Positions 10,882 through 19,655 of a DNA stretch of 64,000 nucleotides are shown here, piece by piece (position 1 is the stretch's first letter; the number at the start of each line of letters is the position of its first letter). The notes beneath the pieces are model-generated. The model had not been told where the DNA came from and did no database searches. It saw only the letters and a program-made list of their open reading frames with translations. The position numbers were made by a program, and so were the translations under genes. The DNA comes from Sthenelais limicola (Eukaryota > Annelida > Polychaeta > Phyllodocida > Sigalionidae), in the NCBI GenBank assembly GCA_942159475.1, contig OW804096.1, positions 38,687,744 through 38,751,743 on the forward strand, in the 5' to 3' direction.

Positions 10882-11969
10882 CACTATTCAATCGGTACCT
10901 GAAAGTATAATGATGGTATGGGTAGAAATAAGTACAGAAAATACCTGTTATTTGCTGCAGATGGACGTTCGGACTCCTCTCGGACACGCTTCGGCTGTGG
11001 CTGACAGCTACTACACACATAGAGCGTAGTGGTATCGAGAAATCCAAACCTTCACTACACGAATATACCCACGCTTTAGGCACAGTGAGTTGGTTGATTA
11101 CTTCCAAAACACAAAGACTGAACGTTTATTGGTATACCAGCAGCGGATACGCTGTTCAAGTTTAGTTAAGCACCTTCGGATAGTAACGTTCATTCATTCC
11201 TACTCCAATGGCGAAAACAACATGGCCGCTATAGGTCCCACGCCAGCCCGCGCATTATCAACGTGCCCCAAACACAGTTAATATACGACCCACAGCATTC
11301 ATGCAACTTGACTACTCGAGCAAAGGGACTACAAACACAGGGCAATATATTTCACAAGGATCATCACTTGATAAAACTTACTGCAGTGTTCTCTTTCTAA
11401 GAGGTAGTCTCGGTGCTTTGCTTCGCGGAAGCAGGAAGTAGACTGACTGAAACGGTAAAACACCAGCGTATTTAACCACTGCAACGCCAGAGTTGCATTC
11501 AGTCGCCGCACTACTGCAGCGCCAATTTTCTTCCCGCGCTCACCTTCTGAGCCTGAAAATAGCTATTGGGCGCGTGTTCCCACTCAGCTATTCGGGACTC
11601 TGCTGAGACGATGCAGAGGTGTAATCATTCTCCGATTTCCTCAAAACCCACCCCAGGCGTAGGCAACACTCTATTCCTTATAAATAGATTCCGATGCTTC
11701 ACTGAAGTCCGTGGCCACTGAAGACGTTTTGGATTTTCAGTTCAACATACAAGCGGTACCCAGGGTAAGGTTAAGTACTTTCCGAGACTCATGTTCGTCT
11801 CCCAGTCACAAATGGAATTAACTGAATAAAGTCCATTTTTACTGCTTATCAATAGGGGACAGGGCGGTTCTCAGTTCGGTCCACCACCCGTCTGACTTCT
11901 CGTTGTGTGATTTTTTAGTTTTGGGTAGAAATCAGTTCGGAGATTCCTACCCTCGGACCAGTACCACAA
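10882..11969 (-). promoter_or_regulatory. Noncoding gap between pol and the third ORF, with possible intron and promoter
   Basis: There is no long frame in the element's direction. The minus strand has a donor-like GCA then GTAAGT (exon end 11382) and an acceptor before the third ORF (exon start 10898), giving a candidate intron at 10899-11381. A TATA-like TATTTATA (plus-strand TATAAATA at 11679-11686) lies about 300 nt upstream of that donor. An internal promoter with a spliced leader is possible; an alternative is splicing from a donor in the gag leader (GTAAAT near 18790). The plus-strand TATA is the better consensus, so an antisense promoter cannot be excluded. Confidence 0.35.
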
Positions 11970-12758
11970 TTAGCTCATTTGCAACCGAACTGGGGCCTTT
12001 CGTACACGTTTAGCCCTTGCTATGCCAGGAGAAGAAGGATCTGGTGGTTTTGCAAAAACCACAGCTCCTTTCCTTGGTCTACCTGGTCGTTTCTTCGGCT
12101 GCACTGGAGGTACAGGAGCAGCTTTGACCAGCTGTTTCCTAGGCCTTCCGCGCTTCCTATTCAAAACGACCGGGGGCGCCACCGGCTGGTCGGACGTATC
12201 TGTGCGAACCTTCGGCCTCCCGCGCTTCTTCGGACAGACCGTAGCTACCTTAGACTTCTCATATGATAAAGCCTTTCCTGGACCCAAAAGCCCAGGCGGG
12301 GTATCCGTAAGTCCCGAGTCTGCTAAGGAACTGTCAGGTTTGGCAACAGATTTCCCTTGTCTACCCCCTCTTTTCTTTAGAGGCAGAGATTTACTGGAGG
12401 TTTCCTTGGAACTACCCTTTCGGATCTTCCTAGGTCTACCTCTCGGCTTGGCGCCTACAGTAATTTTCTCTTTCTCTACCTTCTTAGGACAATCTTTCCC
12501 TGGCACCACTCTCCCAGCCTCTAGTCTAAAGATTTCCATACCAGCCTGTTCCTGCCTTCGGAATTCTGGAGCCCGATCCAAGTTAACAGCTTGAATCGGC
12601 CCATTTTCGTCGAAAGCCGGCTTCAGATAGTCGATATGGTATCGCATTAGGCCTTCGGCTGTCTCCAGCTCACAGGTGGTACCTCCTATGAACCTTCTGA
12701 TCTTATAAGGCCCGTCCCACTTGGGTCCGAGCTTCTTATTCGCTTTGGGGGGACAGAA
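11970..12758 (-). CDS. Gypsy pol C-terminal part: GPY/F-like module and AT-hook array
   Basis: It is in the same frame as the integrase core, separated by a TGA at 12759-12761. Just after the stop comes a KLGPKWDGPYKIRR stretch, the GPY/F module found at the C-terminus of many Ty3/gypsy integrases. Counted from the ATG at 12647, AT-hook motifs follow at residues 68-74 (PRGRPRK), 141-146 (KRGRPK), 165-171 (KRGRPRK) and 186-193 (KRPGRPRK), with a degenerate one at 91-96. The end, RKAPVRL, is typical of gypsy integrase tails. AT-hooks bind the minor groove of AT-rich DNA. Here they may replace the chromodomain used by chromoviruses for target choice. Stop TAA at 11970-11972. Confidence 0.8.
   Translation of the reverse strand, partial: FCPPKANKKLGPKWDGPYKIRRFIGGTTCELETAEGLMRYHIDYLKPAFDENGPIQAVNLDRAPEFRRQEQAGMEIFRLEAGRVVPGKDCPKKVEKEKITVGAKPRGRPRKIRKGSSKETSSKSLPLKKRGGRQGKSVAKPDSSLADSGLTDTPPGLLGPGKALSYEKSKVATVCPKKRGRPKVRTDTSDQPVAPPVVLNRKRGRPRKQLVKAAPVPPVQPKKRPGRPRKGAVVFAKPPDPSSPGIARAKRVRKAPVRLQMS
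12069..12446 (-). other. AT-hook array encoded in the integrase tail
   Basis: The segment encodes four motifs with an RGRP or PGRP core flanked by Lys/Arg, spaced by Pro/Ser/Thr-rich linkers, plus one worn motif. Three have the exact RGRP core. Confidence 0.8.
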
Positions 12759-13547
12759 TCAGTACACCACCTCCCCCGCCTCAAAACTGGGGGGCCTAGA
12801 ACGTTTGTTATAATCCCTAATCTGGTGAACCGCAGATATTCCGAGATTATCCCGCACGTACTGGTGTCCCTTTCTCATCCACTGTTTCAGGTTCTCAACA
12901 AAAGCAACCTTGCAAGGGAAATCAAGACTTCCTCTTTCAACTCCATGAACTATGTCCATGGGCGTTACCAACTCTTCTCCGAAGACTACTGAATTTGGTG
13001 TGCATAAAGTAGCAGCATGTACTGTCCCTCTATATGCATGAGCAATGCAAGGGGTCAGCATATCCCAATCTACTTCGTCCGAATCAGTCATACAAGACAG
13101 CTGTTCCACAAGAACTCTATTAAGCCTCTCGGACTGCCCATTACTCATAGGCCTGTATGGGAGGGTAATTAGCTTCTCGATTCCCAGCATGTCAAGTAGA
13201 CATCTCAAGAGTTTAGACCGAAATTCAGGAGCTCCATCTGTCTGCAATGACACAGGACATCCGAATCTCAAGATCCATTCTCGAAAAAGAACTTCTGCAC
13301 AGCTTTCAGCGGTGTGATCGGCCATGGGGTAGGCTTCGGCCCATTTAGAGAAATGGTCTACTACAACCATAATATAGCTGTTGCCTCTAGGGGTACTCCG
13401 AAGAGGCCCTAGAATATCCAACGATATTCGGTTCCATCTACCACCATGTTTTTCTTTCTTAAGATAAGAAATCCCACCACCACCTCTAGTCTTCCTCATA
13501 TTACATTCCGGGCAAGCTCGTACCCACCGCCTCAGATCAAAACTCAT
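12759..13547 (-). CDS. Gypsy pol, integrase catalytic core (interrupted frame)
   Basis: The frame is the same as upstream pol and opens after the TGA at 13554-13556. It begins with CPEC, the second half of the HHCC zinc-binding domain whose two His are just upstream of the stop. The catalytic triad is complete: D44 (SLDILGP), D104 (TDGAPEF) and E140 (NGQSERLNR), with the canonical 35 residues between D104 and E140. The frame closes at TGA 12759-12761, at a place where relatives have a conserved tryptophan before the GPY/F module. Integrase inserts the element's DNA into host chromosomes. Confidence 0.92.
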   Translation of the reverse strand: MSFDLRRWVRACPECNMRKTRGGGGISYLKKEKHGGRWNRISLDILGPLRSTPRGNSYIMVVVDHFSKWAEAYPMADHTAESCAEVLFREWILRFGCPVSLQTDGAPEFRSKLLRCLLDMLGIEKLITLPYRPMSNGQSERLNRVLVEQLSCMTDSDEVDWDMLTPCIAHAYRGTVHAATLCTPNSVVFGEELVTPMDIVHGVERGSLDFPCKVAFVENLKQWMRKGHQYVRDNLGISAVHQIRDYNKRSRPPSFEAGEVVY

Positions 13548-13553
13548 ACCAGG

Positions 13554-16500
13554 TCAAAAATATCTCATCTTTGCTGACCAGACATTCTTGAAGGTTCCGA
13601 AATGACCCGCAGTTTTGGCACCATGTATGCCCTGGAAGATCTCTTTCCTCATGGAAACAGGGACAATTTTCCTCCAGTATTTCTTTCCGGTGGCTAGTCT
13701 TGTCCACCCCAGACATAGCACACCATCTCTGACCTTCATACTACCAAGATGTCTGACAAATGTCCGAAACTCATTAGACTCACCAGCAAGATTTTCTCTG
13801 CTAGGAATCGGCACAGTTCCATCCAACATTTTCAGCAACCTTTTTACAAGTGGGTCGGCTTGCTGAGCTTCTTGCAACACGTTCCGTTGAGTCCCTAAGG
13901 AAACTTCGTTAGTGGCAATAACAGCATCATGCGCACCGCAATCTAGGCAGTCTGGTCTTCCACATTTTCTGGTTGGTAAGCGCGACAACGCATCAGCATT
14001 TTCATGCTGTTTACCAGCCCGATGCAAAATCATGCTCTGATCCAGCCCGAATTCCTGTAAGGTGAGTAGCCAGCGAGCTAACATATCGGTCGGATCCTTG
14101 AAATTGAGCAGCCAACGCAAGGAGGCGCGATCTGTCCGAACGATAAAATCCTTATTACCAAGCAAGTAATGTCGGAATTTTTGCAGGTAGGTCAGAACGG
14201 CAAGCAGCTCACGTTTTGTCGCACAATAGTTCCTCTGTGGCTTAGATAAACTATGGCTTGCAAAACACAGAACCACCTCCCTTCCTTCCTGGACCTGAGA
14301 CAGAATTCCCGCCATGCCAAAACTACTTGCATCCGTATCAAGGATAAACTTACCCGAAGGTTGAGGATATCCGAGAGTAGGAGAAGAGATTAGCAAATTT
14401 TTGCATGTATCGAATGCATCTTGGCAACGAGGAGTCCACTCTATGGGTTTAGCATATCGTTTATCCTTGCCTGCCGCGGTTACAACGTCCTGCAAGGGAA
14501 TCACTAATTTACCGAAATCTTTCATAAAATCTCGGTAATAGGAGGCGAATCCAATGAATTGCCTTACTTCCCTAGCATTCGTGGGGATTGGCCAGTCCTT
14601 GACTTTCTGGATCTTCTTCGGATCCGCCGAAATGCCATGGCCTGACACAATCCGACCCAAGTATTCCACTTTCTTGCGGAAAAATTCACATTTCTTGGGT
14701 TTCAAACGAAGACCATAATCCCGTATACGCTCAAGGACGAGTCTCAGGTTATCTAGGCACTCTTCGAGAGTTTTCCCAAAAACCACGATATCATCCAGAT
14801 AGACCAGACATGATTTCCAACGAAGGCCATCTAACATCTGATCCATCATGCGTTGGAAGGTAGCGGGGGCATTACACAATCCGAAGGCCATAACCTTGAA
14901 TTGAAATAACCCTACACTGGATAAGAATGCAGTTTTCGACTTGCTATCTTTATCCATCGCCACCTGCCAGTACCCACTCTCAAGATCTAAAGTACAGAAC
15001 CACTGGTTACCACCAAGTGATTCTATGCACTCATCGATCCGAGGTAGTGGAAAGCTATCCTTTATAGTGACAGAGTTTAGCTGACGATAGTCAACGCAAA
15101 AACGCTGTGTGCCATCCTTCTTGGCCACCATGACAATAGGAGCACCCCAGGGGCTACTGCTATGTTCAATTCGGCCCTCTCTGTACATTTTCCAAATCTC
15201 TGCCTCTGCCTTGTCTCTCTTCGCCACAGGAATACGCCGGTATGCTTGTTTGATCGGACAAGCATCTCCAGTGTCTATCACATGGCGAACTTTATCAGTA
15301 CAACCAAGGGCTTTGCCACCTGGAAGAGAGAAACAATCTCGGAATTCTTCCAGCAAAGACAGAGCAACGTTCTTCTCGTTTTTCTCGGACAAATCCGAAT
15401 CATTGACCAGCTTTTTCAGCGGGCACTCTGCACTCGGTGGTACCAAGATGTCGGGAGCTATCAGATCATCATCCGCCACAGGCGATTCTGTAACCTGTAT
15501 AGAATTAATGATTGCCTCTCTGATAATATTGCTACCGTCATCCTCAGACAAAGCGGAATCCTCTGCCACAAGAGTAACTCTACTTAATCTGCCCACCATC
15601 CTTCGTTTGCCAATTTTCATTGGGCGATCGGACGGATTGCTGAAGGCTACCAAAGCGGTTGAACCTCCACCTGAAACATATGTATTCAGGCTCCCTAAGG
15701 CGAAGTCTTCTAGCAATCCTTGGTCTGGCTCGAACATCCAAGCATCCGATGCGTCTGAGCCACTATCAAAGTCCAATTCTGCGAGTGTAATAGATTTGGG
15801 CTCCATGATCACCGCTTTCCTAAGTGTCACAGCTATTCCAATATCTACTTCGTTCACAGTCATGGTCTTTATAGAGGAAAATTCTTCACCTTCGGACTTC
15901 TTTTTCCACTGTTTACATACAGTAGAATGTCCGAAGTTTTCCAAATAAAACACTCCTGACCAATCCAAACAACAACGGTGCACATAGTAAAAATCTGCAC
16001 CTAATATCCCGTCTTCAGGGCCCTTCAGACCGCTGACTACCAGACATGTCATCATGTAAGTCCGACCCGACACTTCATATGGACAGAGCACGCTCCCATA
16101 TGTAGTTATAGGCGTTCCATTACCCATCGAGCACGCCATACGCACCGAAATCATAGGCGGCGCATGTGGAAGGGATTCGTAGAAATCCTTGGTAATCAAA
16201 CTCGTCGTCGCGCCTGGATCTACCAAGAAATAACCACTCTTCCCACCTATGCCTACAGGGGCATACCATCTCTCCCTCACCAGTAATTTGGAAGGAATCT
16301 CCAGAGTTTCCAGCTGTTGAACAGAAACTTTCTGAATCCGAGCAGACTTCTCTTGGCCTTTTTCTACCAAGACAACCTGACCTGACTCAGCTTGGTACTC
16401 GGCCTGTCCCCAACGCACGCCAGGGCTCTTGTCCGAGCATCCCTGAATCTTTTCAGGAAGAAAATCACCGTCCGGCCACGGCCTAGGACCTCCAGCTATC

Positions 16501-16727
16501 AGATCGGGTAGCTTCTTGTCGTTAAGCTTTAACCCTATCTTACACACCGGTGCCTGGGCTGATTTCCCAGTTTCTAGACTACTACCAAGATCCTCGCGGA
16601 CTGTGGTACTAAGAAGCGTGTTGTCCGAGGCTCCCGTATCGCTTACTACAGGAGCCGAACCTAGTTTTCCGAAGCCGGCTTCCCTCCTGGAGCGCCTTGC
16701 TTCTTCACAAGTTCGAGTAGAGCTTTT
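13554..16727 (-). CDS. pol: Gypsy pol: protease, reverse transcriptase, RNase H, integrase zinc half
   Basis: The frame is open from 16727 in the -1 phase relative to gag, overlapping its last 67 nt, and stops at TGA 13554-13556. Counting from codon 16547 (GTG, not a likely start; -1 frameshifting is more plausible), the protease has VDPGATTS at 109-116 and ILGAD at 181-185. The Pro after the catalytic Asp is unusual, since families normally have DSG or DTG. Reverse transcriptase covers about 435-615, with the SPWGAP motif, the CVDYRQLN motif and the YLDD catalytic box at 583-586. RNase H has its acidic residues near D737 (LDTDAS), E780 and D806, and an H848/D852 motif (HENADALS). The integrase His pair is at 975 and 982. 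The terminal TGA lies at a position normally held by tryptophan, between the two halves of the integrase zinc domain. Confidence 0.93.
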   Translation of the reverse strand, partial: KSSTRTCEEARRSRREAGFGKLGSAPVVSDTGASDNTLLSTTVREDLGSSLETGKSAQAPVCKIGLKLNDKKLPDLIAGGPRPWPDGDFLPEKIQGCSDKSPGVRWGQAEYQAESGQVVLVEKGQEKSARIQKVSVQQLETLEIPSKLLVRERWYAPVGIGGKSGYFLVDPGATTSLITKDFYESLPHAPPMISVRMACSMGNGTPITTYGSVLCPYEVSGRTYMMTCLVVSGLKGPEDGILGADFYYVHRCCLDWSGVFYLENFGHSTVCKQWKKKSEGEEFSSIKTMTVNEVDIGIAVTLRKAVIMEPKSITLAELDFDSGSDASDAWMFEPDQGLLEDFALGSLNTYVSGGGSTALVAFSNPSDRPMKIGKRRMVGRLSRVTLVAEDSALSEDDGSNIIREAIINSIQVTESPVADDDLIAPDILVPPSAECPLKKLVNDSDLSEKNEKNVALSLLEEFRDCFSLPGGKALGCTDKVRHVIDTGDACPIKQAYRRIPVAKRDKAEAEIWKMYREGRIEHSSSPWGAPIVMVAKKDGTQRFCVDYRQLNSVTIKDSFPLPRIDECIESLGGNQWFCTLDLESGYWQVAMDKDSKSKTAFLSSVGLFQFKVMAFGLCNAPATFQRMMDQMLDGLRWKSCLVYLDDIVVFGKTLEECLDNLRLVLERIRDYGLRLKPKKCEFFRKKVEYLGRIVSGHGISADPKKIQKVKDWPIPTNAREVRQFIGFASYYRDFMKDFGKLVIPLQDVVTAAGKDKRYAKPIEWTPRCQDAFDTCKNLLISSPTLGYPQPSGKFILDTDASSFGMAGILSQVQEGREVVLCFASHSLSKPQRNYCATKRELLAVLTYLQKFRHYLLGNKDFIVRTDRASLRWLLNFKDPTDMLARWLLTLQEFGLDQSMILHRAGKQHENADALSRLPTRKCGRPDCLDCGAHDAVIATNEVSLGTQRNVLQEAQQADPLVKRLLKMLDGTVPIPSRENLAGESNEFRTFVRHLGSMKVRDGVLCLGWTRLATGKKYWRKIVPVSMRKEIFQGIHGAKTAGHFGTFKNVWSAKMRYF

Positions 16728-18772
16728 TTAGTGGGGCAAGCCGAGGCGAAATGCCCCTCCTCACTACAAAAATAGCATTTTCGAACTTGCCAGGTTCTTC
16801 TCTCTCTACCCCCAGCAGACTTCTTATACTGCTGGGTTGAGGAATTCGACTTTCCTTGCTTTTCCTGCCATGCTTGGAAAGCTTGCACTATCGCATTGCC
16901 GGGATCGTCGGACTGATCATCATCGTCGGACTCCTGCAACGCCAGTGCCTGGCTAACCTGTACCATGGCCTTTTCTTTGGCACTTGCCTTCTTGCTCTTC
17001 CCCAACTGGGAACCTTCGGCTGCCGCTCCCTCCAATGGGATAGCAACAGCCAACGGACCTATAGCAGCAGATTGCAAGATAGCAGCGTTCGCGAAATCCA
17101 TATGACAACTCTCCCACACCTCGGCCCAGTGAATTGCTTGGAGAAGGTCAAACGGCTGTTTAAGCTTCACCCACGCAGCTTTCTCCTGGTTGATCAAGCC
17201 TTTCAAGAAGACTCTCAAGCAGAGGGTGCGAAGAGTATTATCCAGATTAATTCCGAAAGCATGTCTAGCACGTTTGGCTACCTCATTGGCAAACATACGG
17301 CTCGGCTGCTTAGGGGTTTGTCTGCAGTTATAGAATTCGGACTGCTTCTTTTCAAGAGAATGCTCACCGAAGTTGGCATCCATATGGTCTACAAAACCAA
17401 TAAGATCCAAACCTGGGGGCAAATCTCCCATCTCGCCTAGCTGACGACGGCAGCTACACTTAAGCTGCATAAGGAACTGTTCCGGAGTCCAATTATGCGC
17501 TTCGGCTAGCACTTTCATCTCTCCGAGATGTGTCCGCCAGGAATCCTTAGGATCCCAGTTTCGTATAATCGCCGGTTTAGGGGCATGATTAACGTTCGTT
17601 GCCACAAACTGATACCTGAAGGTGAGTTCGGCGCCTATAGCGCCTTCATACTTCAGGCCCTGCACCACTGACTTATCCCGAAAGTAATTTGATACTTGGT
17701 TAGTCATATGTCGCATGGGAGAATTGTCAATCGCATGAACGCCAGGTATTTGGATTCCAGAAGCATCTGGCAACCCTCCGACTGTAGTCCATTGCCGACC
17801 AGCATTTCTCACATATTGACTATTGTCAACATGACCACGCACATACGTTGTGGAAGCAGTTGGTCTCTTAATGCTGGAGTGCGCTCCAACATAAGGCCTA
17901 CCCCCTCCCCCTCCGTGAAGAGGAGACGAGGCAGTGAATGTCACCGTATCTTTTTGCCTAGGTGTCCTGGATCCTCCACGTGGAGGAGAAGCTTGCTGGG
18001 TTTGGTTAGGCTGATTAGAACCCGCTACACGCCCTCCGCTGGAAGTAGCATGTTGCTCAGGTTCGCCTGCAGCCTGTCCACCAACCGCTTCGGACAACTT
18101 TAGACGCTCGGGCACGGGTGTCCGAGCAGCCTTTTCTTCACAAAAATGCCTCGGAGTGAGGAGGATGTATGATCCACCACCTTCCTTAGGATATGTAGGT
18201 CTCTCTACGCCTAATGGTGGAGAAACTCCTCCTATCCTAGGGGGCGAACCATATAGATCCGTATCCTCAACATCCGAAGAATCATCCAACATGTTCTTCA
18301 TTCGTGACATGTCATCCACCCTGGCTACCTCATTCCGCAATTTTTCATTCTCTACACGAAGCTGACGTGTAGTGGCATGGCAGTCATCGGTTACTTGAAC
18401 CAACGTGCTCTGGAGGTCTCGATTCTGCTCTATGAGCTGATCAATAGTTCCACGAGCATCGTGCATTGACTGTCCTTGCACAGAATAGGCATGGCGCCAG
18501 GAGGCCACTTCAGTCCTCAACTGCTCTTTTTCTTCCTCCTCAAAAGAATCTGCTATCACAGGATTCCTTCGAAACTCAGTCCATTGACCTCCAGCAGCGG
18601 CAACAGGCTGTAGAGTCAACTTCGGACTGGTCACTTTTACCTTCGGATTAGTTTTCTTTGCACCAGAGCCAGGAGTAGGTTTGCGATAACCCTTCATACC
18701 AGCTGGTGAAATGCGCAGGCCAACTTGGGCCGCTGCATCCGCCACCTGGACTCCATTTGCATTGGCAGCCAT
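16661..18772 (-). CDS. gag: Gypsy gag polyprotein, 703 residues
   Basis: The ATG at 18772-18770 follows about 80 nt of leader after the primer site; the stop is TAG at 16661-16663. Residues about 75-150 form a strong coiled coil. The middle (about 160-340) is Pro/Gly/Ser-rich. The capsid-like region (about 390-560) has the helical, Trp/Leu-rich character of Ty3/gypsy capsids (DSWRTHLGEM, then FDLLQAIHWAE). A CCHC zinc knuckle (C-x2-C-x4-H-x4-C) lies at 666-679, 24 residues before the end, as expected for nucleocapsid. At 703 residues it is longer than many gypsy gags because of the N-terminal coiled coil and linker. Pol overlaps the last 67 nt in the -1 frame. GGAAAAC immediately before the stop is a possible slip site but not a canonical one. 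Confidence 0.93.
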   Translation of the reverse strand: MAANANGVQVADAAAQVGLRISPAGMKGYRKPTPGSGAKKTNPKVKVTSPKLTLQPVAAAGGQWTEFRRNPVIADSFEEEEKEQLRTEVASWRHAYSVQGQSMHDARGTIDQLIEQNRDLQSTLVQVTDDCHATTRQLRVENEKLRNEVARVDDMSRMKNMLDDSSDVEDTDLYGSPPRIGGVSPPLGVERPTYPKEGGGSYILLTPRHFCEEKAARTPVPERLKLSEAVGGQAAGEPEQHATSSGGRVAGSNQPNQTQQASPPRGGSRTPRQKDTVTFTASSPLHGGGGGRPYVGAHSSIKRPTASTTYVRGHVDNSQYVRNAGRQWTTVGGLPDASGIQIPGVHAIDNSPMRHMTNQVSNYFRDKSVVQGLKYEGAIGAELTFRYQFVATNVNHAPKPAIIRNWDPKDSWRTHLGEMKVLAEAHNWTPEQFLMQLKCSCRRQLGEMGDLPPGLDLIGFVDHMDANFGEHSLEKKQSEFYNCRQTPKQPSRMFANEVAKRARHAFGINLDNTLRTLCLRVFLKGLINQEKAAWVKLKQPFDLLQAIHWAEVWESCHMDFANAAILQSAAIGPLAVAIPLEGAAAEGSQLGKSKKASAKEKAMVQVSQALALQESDDDDQSDDPGNAIVQAFQAWQEKQGKSNSSTQQYKKSAGGRERRTWQVRKCYFCSEEGHFASACPTKKALLELVKKQGAPGGKPASEN

Positions 18773-18853
18773 CTCAAAGATTTACCAAAATCTTTAGCAA
18801 AGTTTAAAACTATAAGCCCAACACTCAATCGATAAGACAGAAAGCCAAGTTTG

Positions 18854-18865
18854 GTCACGGCACCA
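18854..18865 (-). other. Primer binding site, tRNA-His
   Basis: The plus strand reads GTCACGGCACCA, identical to the 3' end of animal tRNA-His with its CCA, two bases from the LTR. On the element strand this is the complementary primer site. It fixes the orientation and the LTR boundary. Confidence 0.85.
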
Positions 18866-18867
18866 AT

Positions 18868-19379
18868 TGTAGTGAATCGGACTACAGTTGTAGTGTATCT
18901 GTGTCGCAGGTTCGTTTCCCTTGGCGTATCCGAAGCTTATCAATCGAGAGTTACATAGAACAAAAGGAACAAAGGCAGGCGCTACCTGTTCACTTGGGTT
19001 TTATTGTGAGGTTTCGGAACTGGCATCAGTTCGCATCAGACCTGACTAGACTGTGGACTTCGGATTACCTGGCCAGCCAGGTAACCCTCGTCCAAAGGTG
19101 TCTATCAGACCTATACATCAACAGTCAACAATTCACAATGAGCGGTATAAGTAACACTATCCACACTGAGAGGTTTATCATGGCCTCTACAGCTTACATT
19201 AAATGGTAGAAACCCAGGTCGTGGTTACTATCGACCAACAGCTGGCTGCTGTTAAATATATAAAAGGCGACAGGCAAAACATATGATTTAGACTAAAAAG
19301 TCCCGCGGACCAGTAGTGACCACTGGGGAGGTTCGGACGAACTAACCCTCAGCGGCCACCTACACCCAATATCACCACA
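18868..19379 (-). repeat. 5' LTR of the gypsy element
   Basis: 512 bp, one mismatch to 7732-8243. In element orientation, TATATA is complementary to plus 19257-19262 and AATAAA to plus 19000-19005, in the usual order promoter then poly(A) signal. Confidence 0.95.
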
Positions 19380-19423
19380 CTAGTAAAGTTAACTACTACC
19401 TGTAACCCCCTTTGAATGACGTA

Positions 19424-19655
19424 TGGGTCAGATCTTCAGAAAATGTACAATTTGTCTTCACAGATCTCAAATAACCAAAATTTAAGACGACAATCAGGTT
19501 CAAAATACAGTTCAACATAACAAGACAGATTTATTGAATGAATAGATTACAGAATAAACTCAGATATACTTAGTATTCATCAATTTACATTCTGATTTAG
19601 CAGATTTTGATAGATGTGTAAAACTGCAGATTGTGCATTTTCTGAAAATAAGATA
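19424..19655. mobile_element. MITE family A, diverged copy
   Basis: The left end reads TGGGTCAGATCTTCAGAAAA after TA. The body matches the family in inverse orientation (TCAAATAACC, then GTTCAAAATACAGTTCAAC). The right terminal repeat is worn (CATTTTCTGAAAATAAGAT). 19656-20314 holds no gene I can support. Confidence 0.6.

Larger units (their letters stand above)
7732..19379 (-). mobile_element. Ty3/gypsy LTR retrotransposon, 11.6 kb, with an extra third ORF
   Basis: A complete element lies on the minus strand. In its own direction: 5' LTR (19379-18868), tRNA-His primer site, gag, pol in the -1 frame (protease, reverse transcriptase, RNase H, integrase), a 1.1-kb gap, a third ORF, a 0.45-kb 3' region with imperfect repeats, polypurine tract, and 3' LTR (8243-7732). 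The LTRs begin TG and end CA, are 512 bp each and differ at one base (T at 7926, G at 19062), which indicates recent insertion. CTAG lies directly outside both ends (7728-7731 and 19380-19383), the probable target duplication. The pol order RT-RNaseH-IN places it in Ty3/gypsy (Metaviridae). There is no envelope-like protein. Two in-frame TGA codons interrupt pol. Confidence 0.97.

Noticed and set aside
13554..13556. TGA in pol considered as selenocysteine recoding
   Set aside because: The site is a conserved tryptophan position, no SECIS-like reason exists, and a second TGA has the same character; nonsense changes are simpler.
15109..15948. 279-codon plus-strand frame and others antisense to gag, pol and the third ORF (8457-8982, 10319-11029, 12022-12594)
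   Set aside because: Shadows of the real minus-strand genes, with no motif of their own.
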